Shown: positions 43,252-52,767, counted from the stretch's first letter. The stretch: 64,000 bases of DNA from Synergistaceae bacterium (GCA_018436595.1 JAHDLC010000027.1:28939-92938), one strand, 5' to 3'. Notes: generated by a model from the letters alone, not told the origin. Made by a program: numbers and translations.

Positions 43252-44982
43252 ATGAATGATAACGGATTCGCGAGCTACGAACTGCGGGAAGAACTGCTTC
43301 TCGCTCTGAAAAAGAAAGGATTCTCCATCCCTACCCCGGTACAGGAAAAAGTCCTAGCCCTTGACAATTTCGAGACCGACCTCATCGTCCGGGCCAAGAC
43401 GGGCTCGGGAAAAACTCTTGCTTTCCTGCTGCCTCTTCTGCAGGGAATGGAACTCCCCCAGTCCTCACCCAGAATTCTCGTCCTCTCCCCCACCCGGGAA
43501 CTTGCCCAGCAAACCGCCCGGGAGGCGGAATGGCTTTCACGGTACATGGACATATCCGTTGCCACCCTTGTGGGAGGCCTCGACATGTCAACCCAGATCC
43601 GCTCGCTCAAGGACGGTGCGGTCATCGTCGTGGGCACCCCCGGAAGGACCCTGGACCACGTGAACAGGGGAACCCTCAGGACGGACGGCATTCATTCCAT
43701 AATTCTCGATGAAGGGGATCACATGCTCGACATGGGTTTCCGGGATGAACTCGAAGGAATTCTCGACGCCCTTCCCCAGCGGGAACGGACATGGCTCTTT
43801 TCCGCCACCATGCCCAGGGAAGTCAGGGAACTCTCGAAAAAGTACCTTACCGACCCTGTGTCCATCTCCCTTGTGGAGGACGGGGAACAGCACGAGGATA
43901 TCGTCCACCGGGCGTACCTCGTTCCCTTCAGGCATAAAATGGAAGGACTCGTGAACGTTCTTCTCTGGGAACGGCCGAAGCGGGGTCTGATCTTCTGCCA
44001 TACACGCCTGGAGACCATGTCGGTTGCCCAGCGGCTTTCCGAAGAGGGATTCAGTGCCGGCTCGCTCCACGGAGAAATGACCCAGAGAGAGCGGAACGCT
44101 GTTCTTGGTTCCTTCAAGAACGGCCATCTCCCCCTTCTCGTGGCGACGAACGTAGCGGCCCGCGGCCTCGACGTGGAGGGAGTAACGCACGTCATTCAGA
44201 TCGGACTGCCCGATGACAGGGAGACGTTCGTTCACAGAAGCGGACGTACAGGCCGTGCCGGACGGGAAGGAACGGACATCCTCCTTCTTTCCCCCCAGGA
44301 GGCGGAGAAATTCAAGTATATGCTCGGTTCGGCGAAGGTGACCGTTGAATGGAAGAATGTCCCCGACCTCGACGCCATCTCCAGGGTTCAGAGAGAGATC
44401 GCAGAAGAAAAGCTTCTCACGGTCAAAGAAGCCGGAGAGGACGAGGATTACCTCCTGTGGGCGGAAGACCTTTTATCCAGGGTCAGCGCGAAGAACCTTG
44501 TCGCCAGGCTGCTCTGGACCCTGTCTTCAAAACGTTCCGCCGGGTACAATCTCTCCTCCGAGCTGGAGAGGGAACTCCGGAGAAAGAGCCGCTTTGCCGG
44601 AGAAAAGGACCGTGCCCCCGGAACACGAACCCTCAAAGGAAGACGTCCCAAGGGTACCATGCTTCGCCTGAGCAAGGGCCTGGCTGACGGGTGGGACGTG
44701 GGCAGGGTTCTGAGTGCCGTGTGCACATCCCTGAATGTTGACCGTTCGGAGGTAGGCGCCATCAGAATGAAGGACGACCATGTCCTCGTGGAGCTGCTTC
44801 CCGTGGCCCTCTCCCGGTTCGAGGAGGATTGCCGCGGCCTGGAACGGTGCGGTCTCCTGGAAGAGGGGAAGGGAAGAGACTTTCTCCTTCCAGCGTCTTC
44901 CCAGGGCCACCAGGTGAGAGGAAGGTCTTCCGGCCCGACCCGGCCCCGGAGGCAGGGCAAGCCGGAATACAGGGGCAGATAA
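43252..44982 (+). CDS. DEAD-box ATP-dependent RNA helicase
   Basis: The 576-residue protein starts at ATG 43252 behind AAGGAGG. The helicase core shows AKTGSGKT, PTRELAQQ, the motif II variant DEGD (in ILDEGDHMLDMGF), SATMP and HRSGRTGRAGR. A C-terminal extension includes a DbpA-like RNA-binding module (about 490-555) and a basic tail rich in Arg and Gly. Relatives (CsdA, DeaD, CshA) unwind RNA during cold adaptation, ribosome assembly and mRNA decay. It is convergent with a cold-shock protein gene and shares a bidirectional terminator with it. A leader terminator suggests control by antitermination. Confidence 0.94.
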   Translation: MNDNGFASYELREELLLALKKKGFSIPTPVQEKVLALDNFETDLIVRAKTGSGKTLAFLLPLLQGMELPQSSPRILVLSPTRELAQQTAREAEWLSRYMDISVATLVGGLDMSTQIRSLKDGAVIVVGTPGRTLDHVNRGTLRTDGIHSIILDEGDHMLDMGFRDELEGILDALPQRERTWLFSATMPREVRELSKKYLTDPVSISLVEDGEQHEDIVHRAYLVPFRHKMEGLVNVLLWERPKRGLIFCHTRLETMSVAQRLSEEGFSAGSLHGEMTQRERNAVLGSFKNGHLPLLVATNVAARGLDVEGVTHVIQIGLPDDRETFVHRSGRTGRAGREGTDILLLSPQEAEKFKYMLGSAKVTVEWKNVPDLDAISRVQREIAEEKLLTVKEAGEDEDYLLWAEDLLSRVSAKNLVARLLWTLSSKRSAGYNLSSELERELRRKSRFAGEKDRAPGTRTLKGRRPKGTMLRLSKGLADGWDVGRVLSAVCTSLNVDRSEVGAIRMKDDHVLVELLPVALSRFEEDCRGLERCGLLEEGKGRDFLLPASSQGHQVRGRSSGPTRPRRQGKPEYRGR

Positions 44983-44985
44983 CGC

Positions 44986-45023
44986 AAAAGACCGCCGGTT
45001 CCGAAGAACCGGCGGTCTTTTTT
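44986..45023. terminator. Bidirectional terminator between helicase and cold-shock genes
   Basis: A 12-bp perfect stem (GACCGCCGGTTC / GAACCGGCGGTC) with loop CGAA is flanked by AAAA upstream and six T downstream, so it works in both directions. Confidence 0.93.
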
Positions 45024-45054
45024 CCCTTTGGTTTAAAAAATATCGAGGGAAGGG

Positions 45055-45255
45055 TTAGCTCTTGTGAACGTTCGCAGCCTGGGGGCCCTTTTCGCCGTCG
45101 ACAACGTCGAAAGAGACCTTCTGCCCTTCAGCGAGGGTCTTGAACCCATCGCCAACAATGGCGCTGAAATGAACGAAAACGTCCTTGCCCTCGTCCGTTG
45201 TAATGAAACCGTACCCTTTGCTATCGTTAAACCATTTCACTGTTCCCTGACTCAT
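45055..45255 (-). CDS. cspA: Cold-shock protein (CspA family)
   Basis: The 66-residue single cold-shock domain has both RNA-binding motifs, KGYGFIT and VFVHFSAI. The start is ATG 45255 behind AGGAGG; the longer frame upstream is leader. Csp proteins bind single-stranded RNA and DNA and melt mRNA structure. It has its own sigma-A promoter and a leader of about 50 nt, much shorter than the thermosensing leader of E. coli cspA. Confidence 0.96.
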   Translation of the reverse strand: MSQGTVKWFNDSKGYGFITTDEGKDVFVHFSAIVGDGFKTLAEGQKVSFDVVDGEKGPQAANVHKS

Positions 45256-45310
45256 CCAAAGACAGCCTCCTAAAACTTTATTAAATTCGCGGCCTAGGCC
45301 ACAATCAAAC

Positions 45311-45337
45311 AATATAGGATTTTTACATTGATGTCAA
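45311..45337 (-). promoter_or_regulatory. Promoter of the cold-shock protein gene
   Basis: On the minus strand TTGACA (45337-45332) is followed after 15 bp by TATATT (45316-45311), or after 17 bp by TATTGT. The surroundings are AT-rich. Confidence 0.65.
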
Positions 45338-45411
45338 GGTTTTTTTCATTCCGGTAACGGTTTGCGTCCATTTTTTCTCTTCTGCAGCCTTTTTTTTCCC
45401 GTGAAAAGACA

Positions 45412-46788
45412 TTAATAAAAAACCTTTCCATTAGATGAAACTTCATTCTCTTTCACTGGTGACTCAATCTGTCTTCCCCGTTTTTTTCCGGTTCCGGTTT
45501 CAGGGATGAAAAGAACCGAAATAACGGAAAGGGTTGCCGACACAAGGGGAAGAATGAAGGCCATTCTATATGCTCCCGCAGGAGAAAGGCCTGAAAAAAG
45601 GTCGAGCACCCAGCCCATCACGGAGGTGCAGACCGCGATGGAAAGAAAACCTGCGGCGTTGAGAATTGAAATGGCAAGCCCTGTGAACTTTTCGGATGTT
45701 AGTTCCTTGGCCACCGACCATGAGAGGACGAAGGCCGTATTCGTTATGCCGAGTAAGAAAAAAAGAATCTTCAACGTCCCGAGGGGAGGCATTCCGTTTT
45801 CCGACAGAAGGATCACAGCCCACAAAACCATGTGAAGCACTGAACTGACGAGCATGGGAGCCTTTCTCTTTCCGAGGCGGTCGGAAATCCAGCCTGTGAT
45901 GAATCCTCCCGCCATGATCCCGAAGATAAGGATCACGCTGTAGGAGGACGCTTCCTGGACTGAAAGCCCGTAGGCATTCACCATCCATGGAATCCCCCAG
46001 GTGCCGATGAGGGCGAAAAATCCTGCCTGGTTAAAGAGATAGAAGAAGGTTGCGGGAAGGATACCCCTGACTGAAAGGACACTCTTCAGTCCCGAGACTA
46101 CAGAAAAGGGTTCCGGCCGGAGGTTTGCCCTGGCGATTTCCCTTTCGTTTACCGGGGGAAGTCCAATATCCTGGGGCCTGTTCCGGATGAACCGGAAACA
46201 CAGGGCCGCAATCGCCACGGTCAGGAGTCCTATGGCCACAAATCCGGTTCTCCATGAAACAACCGAGATGAGGAGGGCCAGCGGTCCCTGGGAGAAAATG
46301 CCGCCGGCGTTCCCCACAAGGGTCGTTGCTCCCGAAATGGTGGCGAATTCACTGTCGCGGTACCATTGGGACTGGATTTTCATTATGGAGACAAATACGG
46401 TGGACACACCGATGCCGACGAGAAATCTCCCGATGAAGAGCCAGAGGGAGGACGGAGCGAATCCGAAGATGACCGATCCGGCTCCGGCAAGGAACATCCC
46501 GAGGGAGACCGTGATTCTTGCTCCCAGGGAATCGGCGAGAAATCCCACCGGTATCTGCATGAGCATGTAAGCGTAGAAATACATGGAGGCCATGGCGCCG
46601 AAAGCTGTAGCGCTGAGTGAAAATTCCCTCGTCACATCATCCTTTACCACTGCGGCGGCAAAACGATGAAAGAACACCACCATGAAGGCGAAAACCATAA
46701 CGCCCCACACAACCCAGCGGTAGGAGAGGGCCTTCTTCATCCCCTCCCCGCTTCCGTTTCTGCACTCTCCGGAATGATGCTCCGTCAT
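45412..46788 (-). CDS. Major facilitator superfamily transporter
   Basis: The 458-residue protein has twelve hydrophobic segments and the MFS loop motifs, for example GFLADSLGARI between helices 2 and 3 and GWISDRLGKRK between helices 8 and 9. ATG 46788 follows GAGGAGAG; ATG 46740, directly after GGGGAGGGG, is an alternative. The sequence looks like an anion:cation or organic-acid symporter of the GlpT/ExuT breadth, but the substrate is unknown. It is divergent from the ABC-F gene. Confidence 0.88.
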   Translation of the reverse strand: MTEHHSGECRNGSGEGMKKALSYRWVVWGVMVFAFMVVFFHRFAAAVVKDDVTREFSLSATAFGAMASMYFYAYMLMQIPVGFLADSLGARITVSLGMFLAGAGSVIFGFAPSSLWLFIGRFLVGIGVSTVFVSIMKIQSQWYRDSEFATISGATTLVGNAGGIFSQGPLALLISVVSWRTGFVAIGLLTVAIAALCFRFIRNRPQDIGLPPVNEREIARANLRPEPFSVVSGLKSVLSVRGILPATFFYLFNQAGFFALIGTWGIPWMVNAYGLSVQEASSYSVILIFGIMAGGFITGWISDRLGKRKAPMLVSSVLHMVLWAVILLSENGMPPLGTLKILFFLLGITNTAFVLSWSVAKELTSEKFTGLAISILNAAGFLSIAVCTSVMGWVLDLFSGLSPAGAYRMAFILPLVSATLSVISVLFIPETGTGKKRGRQIESPVKENEVSSNGKVFY

Positions 46789-46906
46789 TTTCTCTCCTCT
46801 TTTCTCCGGGTTCTTGTGCGGACTGTGATCCGCCGGAGTGATCCGTAAAAAGAAATAATACCATTGAATTCCGTTTTTTCCTCTTTTTTCCCCGGAAAAA
46901 TCACCG

Positions 46907-46912
46907 TATAAT
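46907..46912 (+). promoter_or_regulatory. -10 element of the ABC-F gene
   Basis: A perfect TATAAT lies 35 bp upstream of the GTG start. The -35 position is a T-rich stretch rather than a consensus hexamer. Confidence 0.5.
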
Positions 46913-46947
46913 CAGGTTCATCGAGAAACAGAGAAGGAGGCGGGCTC

Positions 46948-48885
46948 GTGATCCGGATTTCCAACATACAAATTCAGCTGGGAGAGCGATCCCTCTTCCA
47001 GGATCTTTCGTGGACCGTTCTTCCGGGATCCCGTACCGGCCTCGTGGGGAACAACGGCGCAGGAAAAACAACGCTGCTCAGGATAATGGCAGGGGAGACG
47101 ACTGTGGACTCCGGAACGGTGACTGTCCCCAAGGGACTCAGGATCGGCTATCTTCCCCAGGACCTGGTGGAACTGCCTGACGTGCCGGTTCTTTCCTTCC
47201 TGCGTTCAAGAACGGGCCTCGCGGCAGCGGAAGAGGAACTCGCAGCATGCGCCGGACGACTGGCCGGACTCCCCCCCGAATCCCCTGATCATGAACGGGA
47301 ACTCAATCGTCACGACCTTCTTTTGAAACGGTTTGAGGCCCTGGACGGATATGCTTTTGATGCCATGGCGGGGAAAATTCTTTCAGGTCTGGGCTTTTCC
47401 CAGGAGGACATGAACAGATCCACCGGGTGCTTTTCCGGAGGCTGGAAGATGAGGCTCCACCTTGCCGGTCTTCTTCTAATCTGTCCGGACATCCTCTTGC
47501 TGGACGAACCGACGAACCATCTAGACTCGGAGAGCATGGAATGGCTGGAAGGCTGGCTTTCAGGTTTTCGCGGGACTATTGTGGCCGTCTCCCACGACCG
47601 GAGATTTCTGGACAAGATCTGTACAACCATTGCGGAACTCTCTCTTGGAAGGATATCCCTGTACAAGGGCAATTTCTCCGACTACCTCGACGAACGGGAA
47701 AGGCGGATTGAGGAACTGCGGAGGCAGGAACGGCTCCAGAAGGATGAAATAGCCCGCATGGAGGAATTCATCGAGCGGTTCCGCTACAAGGCATCAAAGG
47801 CGGCGTCCGTCCAGAGCAGGATCAAGCGGCTTGAAAAAATAAGTCTGGTTGAAGTTGAAGAGGACACGAAGAAAGTGTCCTTCCGCTTCCCTCCCTGTGT
47901 CCGGAGCGGACTCGAAGTAATCGTCCTGGAAAATGGAGGAAAAAAATACGGAAATCACACCGTTTTTTCCGAAGCATCCCTTACGGTCCGACGGGGAGAG
48001 AAAATTGCCCTGGTCGGAGTCAACGGAGCCGGAAAATCTACTCTCTCCCGCATCCTCAGCGGAACGGAGGGGCTTACCTCCGGAACGGTGCGGAGAGGTC
48101 ACAACGTCCGGATAGCCTTCTTTTCCCAGCAATCCTCGGAAAACCTTGATTATTCAAAAACTGTCTGGGAATCCCTGTCAGGGCGCAATCCCGCATGGAC
48201 GGCCCAGGACAAGCGCAACCTCCTCGGGGCTTTTCTCTTCAGCGGGGACGATATTTTCAAACCTGTCCCGGTCCTTTCGGGAGGAGAGAAATCCCGTCTG
48301 GCCCTTCTGAAGCTCCTGATGGAAGAGTCCAATTGCCTGGTTCTCGACGAGCCGACAAACCACCTCGATATGCAGACCAAGGACCTTTTCCAGAGAGCCC
48401 TCCTGGAATATGACGGCACCCTGGTCATCGTTTCCCATGACCGTTATTTCCTCGACAACCTGGTGACCAGGGTGGTGGAAATAGCCTCAGGGAAACTCCT
48501 CGACTATCCGGGAAACTATTCCTGGTTTATTGAAAAAAGGAAAGCCCTTTCTTCTGAAGCCGAAGAGAAGCGGACAAGACCAAAAGAAAAGGAAGACCCT
48601 GAAAAAGACCGCAAGCGCCTCGAGGCGGAGAAACGGAACCTCCTGTACCGGAAAAAAAGGAAAGTCATGGACAAACTTGAACCGGTGGAAGAACAAATTT
48701 CCCTCCTTGAAAAACAGCAGTCGGAAAGGGACGGACTTCTGTCCGATCCGGCCTTTCTCGCCGATTCGGAAAAAGTCAGGAACCTGCTCATCCAGAGAAA
48801 TGATGCCGCAAAAGAACTCGATTCCCTCTACGGACAATGGGAACGTCTCATGGCGGAAATCGAAATGATAGATAAAACAGGATAA
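46948..48885 (+). CDS. ABC-F family ATPase (translation factor type)
   Basis: The 645-residue soluble protein starts with GTG 46948 behind AAGGAGG. It has two ABC domains: Walker A GNNGAGKTT and signature SGGWKMRLHLA in the first, GVNGAGKST and LSGGEKSRLALL in the second. A charged linker and a C-terminal coiled coil (about 530-640) are typical of Uup/YheS-like ABC-F proteins. These bind the ribosome E-site and resolve stalled translation or protect against antibiotics. There is no membrane domain. Which subfamily it belongs to needs a tree. Confidence 0.93.
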   Translation: MIRISNIQIQLGERSLFQDLSWTVLPGSRTGLVGNNGAGKTTLLRIMAGETTVDSGTVTVPKGLRIGYLPQDLVELPDVPVLSFLRSRTGLAAAEEELAACAGRLAGLPPESPDHERELNRHDLLLKRFEALDGYAFDAMAGKILSGLGFSQEDMNRSTGCFSGGWKMRLHLAGLLLICPDILLLDEPTNHLDSESMEWLEGWLSGFRGTIVAVSHDRRFLDKICTTIAELSLGRISLYKGNFSDYLDERERRIEELRRQERLQKDEIARMEEFIERFRYKASKAASVQSRIKRLEKISLVEVEEDTKKVSFRFPPCVRSGLEVIVLENGGKKYGNHTVFSEASLTVRRGEKIALVGVNGAGKSTLSRILSGTEGLTSGTVRRGHNVRIAFFSQQSSENLDYSKTVWESLSGRNPAWTAQDKRNLLGAFLFSGDDIFKPVPVLSGGEKSRLALLKLLMEESNCLVLDEPTNHLDMQTKDLFQRALLEYDGTLVIVSHDRYFLDNLVTRVVEIASGKLLDYPGNYSWFIEKRKALSSEAEEKRTRPKEKEDPEKDRKRLEAEKRNLLYRKKRKVMDKLEPVEEQISLLEKQQSERDGLLSDPAFLADSEKVRNLLIQRNDAAKELDSLYGQWERLMAEIEMIDKTG

Positions 48886-48913
48886 TCATGACCACCAGGG
48901 AGGACTGTGCAGA

Positions 48914-49681
48914 ATGAGACCGAGAAATCAGCTTCGAACCATACTGATTGCAGTGACGGCTTTTTTTCTTTTTTTTCGTGGAATTCCCGCGACGGCAGAA
49001 GAAGAGCCCCGGGGAAAACTCCTTCTCCGGCATTTCGCTTCTGAATTCACCCCTGAGAGGATGACCATGATCATCGATGAAGAGCCTGACGCAACAGGCT
49101 ATGTGAGGGACATCTACCTCGACATAACGGGGTGCGTCATCGGCGGAGTCCGCATGGATTCCCTGCGGATCAGGGCCATGGGAGTGCAGATGAACCCTCC
49201 TGAGGAATGGCAGACAAAGGGACTCGACGCCAGGGAAATTCTCAACGTCCATGCCTTCGCCCGCATCCTTGAGAAAGACCTCAACGACAACCTTCTTTCA
49301 AAAGAGTTCGGCGAGGACGACCATTGGAACAACCTCCAGGTGGACATGCGCCCTGACGGAATCTACGCCAGGGGAAACTATCTCGTGACCGTTCTCTTCA
49401 GACTGAACATTCTCATCGAAATCTTCAGCAAGTTCAAGATCGTGGAAATGCAGCAGGTATGGCTTCATGACTATACTCTCAAGGTAAACCGGGTTGACGT
49501 TCCCCAGTTCATAACGGACCAGGCGGTGGAACAGATCCAGCCCCTTCTCGACCTGAGAAAATTCGTCTTTCCCCTGAAGCTTCATTCTATCGAATACGAC
49601 GAGACCTGCCTGTCTATCGCGAGCCGGGTACTTCCTGAAGCCTTTCAGGGCATACTGTACGAATACGAAGCAGGAAACTGA
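48914..49681 (+). CDS. Exported LmeA-like (DUF2993-type) protein
   Basis: The 255-residue protein has a signal peptide (hydrophobic segment AVTAFFLFFRG, cleavage near TAEE). The mature part alternates beta strands as in the DUF2993/LmeA family: DIYLDITGCVIGGVRMDSLR, then a repeat of amphipathic strands and a C-terminal VDVPQFITDQAVEQIQ. LmeA proteins bind phospholipids in the cell envelope. The family match is made by eye and is moderate. It follows the ABC-F gene by 28 bp and ends at a bidirectional terminator. Confidence 0.6.
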   Translation: MRPRNQLRTILIAVTAFFLFFRGIPATAEEEPRGKLLLRHFASEFTPERMTMIIDEEPDATGYVRDIYLDITGCVIGGVRMDSLRIRAMGVQMNPPEEWQTKGLDAREILNVHAFARILEKDLNDNLLSKEFGEDDHWNNLQVDMRPDGIYARGNYLVTVLFRLNILIEIFSKFKIVEMQQVWLHDYTLKVNRVDVPQFITDQAVEQIQPLLDLRKFVFPLKLHSIEYDETCLSIASRVLPEAFQGILYEYEAGN

Positions 49682-49684
49682 AGG

Positions 49685-49727
49685 AAAAAAAGAGAGTGTG
49701 AGCGAAATCGCTCACACCCTCTTTTTC
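49685..49727. terminator. Bidirectional terminator between LmeA-like and MBL-fold genes
   Basis: GAGAGTGTGAGCG pairs with CGCTCACACCCTC around AAAT (one mismatch), flanked by A7 and T5. Confidence 0.9.
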
Positions 49728-50622
49728 ATTTCGGACCGTAGGCTCCGGCGAACCCCCGTATGCTGTTGCCTATGAATTCCCGCTCCCTGTCCCGGATGTC
49801 GGGTTCCATTTTCCTCCAGGCAGCAAGGAAGGGATCCCGTTCCAGAAGTTCCCGGAAAATTGCCTCATCATCATCAGGCGAGACCCCCTTCCTGAACATG
49901 TCCACCACGATATCCCTCCAGAAAAGGATCTGGTCCCGGGCAAAGGAAAGCATTTCCTTTGCCCCTTCGGCCGCTCCGAAGTGGGAGTAGCAGATCCTCC
50001 TGCAGCCGAGGGGGATCAGCCTTTCAATGGACTCGAGAGTCACTTCGGGAAAGAATCGGGGCGGCGTGGCCGGACGAAGGTAGGGGAAAGGCTCCTCCCC
50101 TTCAAGAAAAATTCCCGCGGCTTCCCCCGCAAAAAGAGTTTTCCCCCGGTTCACTTCGTCGAGAACAAAGCACCGATGGTGGGAGGCATGGCCCGGCGTC
50201 TCGATGGCCGAGAATCCTGCCGGGAGGTCTTCATCGGCCAGAAGGGCTTCCCGGGGAAGAGGTTCAGGCTCCCCATACAGACAGGCCGTCTCGCCGAGGG
50301 TTTCCACACTCCCCTTCCACAGGGCCGAAGGGTCAAGAAGGTGAGGAATGCCTTTCGGTGCGGCAGAAACATGAGCGCCATATTCCCGAAAAGCGAAGGG
50401 GGCCGCTCCGGCATGATCAAGATGAACATGGGTCAGAAGAACCGCATCGACCCTGCCTCCCCCGTGCCGTTCCACCGCATCGCGGACAAGGGGCCAGGTA
50501 CTTCCCGGTCCCGTGTCGACAAGGTATGTCCTATCCCCATCTTCATCCCTGACCAGCCATGAGGAAATGAAGCGGCGAAACCCTCGTTTGTTCACCTGAA
50601 GATCTATGTTTTCAAATTTCAT
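49726..50622 (-). CDS. MBL-fold metallo-hydrolase
   Basis: The 298-residue protein starts at ATG 50622 behind AGGAGCAGG. It contains the metallo-beta-lactamase metal motif THVHLDHAG, with later His/Asp ligands in ETPGHASHH and YSHFGA. The fold hydrolyses thioesters, lactones, phosphodiesters and other substrates in the cytoplasm; this one has no feature that identifies its substrate. It follows the L,D-transpeptidase gene by 11 bp and is probably in the same transcript. Confidence 0.87.
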   Translation of the reverse strand: MKFENIDLQVNKRGFRRFISSWLVRDEDGDRTYLVDTGPGSTWPLVRDAVERHGGGRVDAVLLTHVHLDHAGAAPFAFREYGAHVSAAPKGIPHLLDPSALWKGSVETLGETACLYGEPEPLPREALLADEDLPAGFSAIETPGHASHHRCFVLDEVNRGKTLFAGEAAGIFLEGEEPFPYLRPATPPRFFPEVTLESIERLIPLGCRRICYSHFGAAEGAKEMLSFARDQILFWRDIVVDMFRKGVSPDDDEAIFRELLERDPFLAAWRKMEPDIRDREREFIGNSIRGFAGAYGPK

Positions 50623-50633
50623 AGCACCTGCTC

Positions 50634-51305
50634 CTATTCCGAAATGACGACTTTCATGCCGACAAAAACCATCTTTTTCAGCTCTTCCAGTTCGTGGTTC
50701 CTCATCCGGACGCATCCCTGGGTTATCATGGTGCCGATGGACCCAGGATCATGGGTGCCGTGGATTCCTATTCCCGACCATCCCGGCGTCTTCAGACGTA
50801 TGAACCACGGTCCGTAGGCTCCCCGGGTAGGTCCGTTCCCGTCGCCGAAATCGTAGGTCCACGAGGAAGCCTTTTGTATCTGCTGCACGGAAAAGGTACC
50901 GGTGGGAGTTCTGCTGTCACCGACACGCTGCTTCTGTCCCCCGTTGGCCCCCACGGCCACCTTGTAGATTCGCTCCACGTTTTTCCCCCGGTAGAGGTAC
51001 ATCCGGTAATCTCCCTTGACGACATGGAGCCACACCTGATCTCCCTTTATTTTTCCGGGCACAGAGGGCGACATCGGCTGCTGCGGCGCAGGAAGAGGCG
51101 CCGGGGTTATGGAATGTTCAGGCAGCTGCCGGGGCGGTGCCGGCAGGTCGGCCGGGCGCGGCTCCGCCGGCATTTCAGGGGGCGGAGCCGTCAGGTCCCG
51201 GTAGAGGGTATACCCCGCATAACCGGTAAGAAAGCCCACAACAACCACAAGGACAAGGCCTGCCACCTTTGCCCAGAGAGGAAATCTGCGTTTTCCGTAC
51301 AACAT
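50634..51305 (-). CDS. L,D-transpeptidase (YkuD domain)
   Basis: The 223-residue protein starts at ATG 51305 behind AAGGAGG. It has one N-terminal membrane helix (VAGLVLVVVVGFLTGYAGY), a proline-rich linker of ~70 residues and a C-terminal YkuD domain with GIHGTHDPGSIG and the catalytic cysteine in TQGCVRM. It forms 3-3 cross-links in peptidoglycan or attaches lipoprotein in the periplasm. It is divergent from the ornithine-type decarboxylase gene. Confidence 0.93.
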   Translation of the reverse strand: MLYGKRRFPLWAKVAGLVLVVVVGFLTGYAGYTLYRDLTAPPPEMPAEPRPADLPAPPRQLPEHSITPAPLPAPQQPMSPSVPGKIKGDQVWLHVVKGDYRMYLYRGKNVERIYKVAVGANGGQKQRVGDSRTPTGTFSVQQIQKASSWTYDFGDGNGPTRGAYGPWFIRLKTPGWSGIGIHGTHDPGSIGTMITQGCVRMRNHELEELKKMVFVGMKVVISE

Positions 51306-51428
51306 GGAGGAGCCTCCTTGCCGCGGTGAGTTCTGGGACGGAAACAGGATTGATTCTACCATGGAATGGCTCCGTGCAAGGAGAGAAAAGAATACGTAAA
51401 TTCCCTGATTTTTCTTCTCCTTTCCCTA

Positions 51429-51457
51429 TTGCATTTCTCTTCCCGAGGCCGTAAACT
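51429..51457 (+). promoter_or_regulatory. Candidate promoter of the decarboxylase/spermidine operon
   Basis: TTGCAT (51429-51434) and TAAACT (51452-51457) are 17 bp apart, about 35 bp upstream of the GTG start. Confidence 0.4.
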
Positions 51458-51495
51458 GCATCAGGTTCGCATCCAATTCATGAGGAGGTAGAGAC

Positions 51496-52671
51496 GTGGA
51501 AAACGAGTTCCAGTTCGACCTTGAAAGGTATATTTCCAGGGAACGATTCGACCGCATCAAAAAGTTTGCTGAAGATAAGGAAACACCCTTTCTTGTAATT
51601 GACCTTGCAAAGGTCGAACAGAAATACGATGAACTGATCAGCACCCTGCCGTTTGCCAAAATTTACTACGCCGTGAAGGCGAACCCCGACGAATCCGTCA
51701 TTCGGATGCTTGTAGCCAAGGGAAGCTGCTTCGATATAGCCTCGGTGTACGAACTGGATCACATTCTGGCGCTCGGTGCCACGCCGGACAGGGTCAGCTA
51801 CGGCAACACCATAAAAAAAGCGAAGGATATAGCGTATGCCTATTCTAAGGGAGTGCGGCTCTTCGCCACCGATTCAGAAAACGATCTGAAGAAGATTGCC
51901 AGTAATGCCCCCGGCTCGAGGGTATTTTTCAGGATCCTCACAGACGGAAGCGGTGCAGACTGGCCCCTCTCCCGGAAGTTCGGGGCCCACCCCGACACCA
52001 TTTACAGGCTTATCCTCCAGGCTCCGGAACTCGGACTGATTCCCTACGGGATTTCCTTTCATGTGGGATCCCAGCAGCGGGATATCGGCCAGTGGGATCA
52101 TGCCATATCCACGTGCAAGTACCTTTTCGACTCTGCAAAGGCTGAGGGAATCGAACTGAAAATGGTGAACCTCGGCGGAGGATTTCCGGCCAACTACATC
52201 TCTCCCACGAAGGAGACCTCAGTCTACGGAACGGAGATCATCCGGTTCCTCAAGGAGGATTTCGGAGAAAATCTTCCGGAAATTCTGCTTGAACCCGGCA
52301 GGTTCATGGCCGGGGACGCCGGAATTCTCATTACGGAAGTGGTGCTCATTTCCCGGAAGTCGGAAGCCAATCAGTACAGCTGGGTCTACCTTGACGCAGG
52401 TAAATTCGGTGGGCTTATCGAAACGCTCGACGAGTCCATAAAATACCCGATCTACTCGGAAAAAACAGGCCCTATCCAGGAAACGATCCTGGCCGGTCCC
52501 ACCTGCGACAGCATGGACATTCTGTACGAAAACGAAAAGTACTCCCTCCCCGCATCACTTTCGGAAGGAGACCGCCTCTATTTCTTCACCACCGGAGCCT
52601 ACACGCAGAGCTATTCCTCGGTCTGCTTCAACGGCTTCCCGCCGCTCCGCGCCTACGTGCTTGAAGATTAA
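51496..52671 (+). CDS. Fold-type III PLP decarboxylase (ornithine/diaminopimelate type)
   Basis: The 391-residue protein starts with GTG 51496 behind GAGGAGG. The alanine-racemase-like barrel has the PLP lysine in YYAVKANPD (about 52-60), the glycine-rich loop NLGGGFP and the C-terminal GPTCDSMDILYE with the cysteine used by ornithine decarboxylases. The size and the spermidine synthase downstream favour ornithine (or ornithine/lysine) decarboxylase rather than DAP decarboxylase. It makes putrescine or cadaverine for polyamine synthesis. Confidence 0.88.
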   Translation: MENEFQFDLERYISRERFDRIKKFAEDKETPFLVIDLAKVEQKYDELISTLPFAKIYYAVKANPDESVIRMLVAKGSCFDIASVYELDHILALGATPDRVSYGNTIKKAKDIAYAYSKGVRLFATDSENDLKKIASNAPGSRVFFRILTDGSGADWPLSRKFGAHPDTIYRLILQAPELGLIPYGISFHVGSQQRDIGQWDHAISTCKYLFDSAKAEGIELKMVNLGGGFPANYISPTKETSVYGTEIIRFLKEDFGENLPEILLEPGRFMAGDAGILITEVVLISRKSEANQYSWVYLDAGKFGGLIETLDESIKYPIYSEKTGPIQETILAGPTCDSMDILYENEKYSLPASLSEGDRLYFFTTGAYTQSYSSVCFNGFPPLRAYVLED

Positions 52672-52702
52672 AGCAGGACATTCTATACTGAATGAAAGTC
52701 AG

Positions 52703-52742
52703 TCAGCGGAGGGAACAGGTTGAACGACTTGTTCCCTCCGCT
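52703..52742 (+). terminator. Hairpin between decarboxylase and spermidine synthase genes
   Basis: GCGGAGGGAACAGG pairs with CTTGTTCCCTCCGC (13 of 14 pairs, one G-U) around an 8-nt loop, followed by TCTTTCC. The weak T-run suggests partial termination or a regulatory leader for speE. Confidence 0.55.
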
Positions 52743-52767
52743 CTTTCCAGGGAAAGGAGAATGCCCC

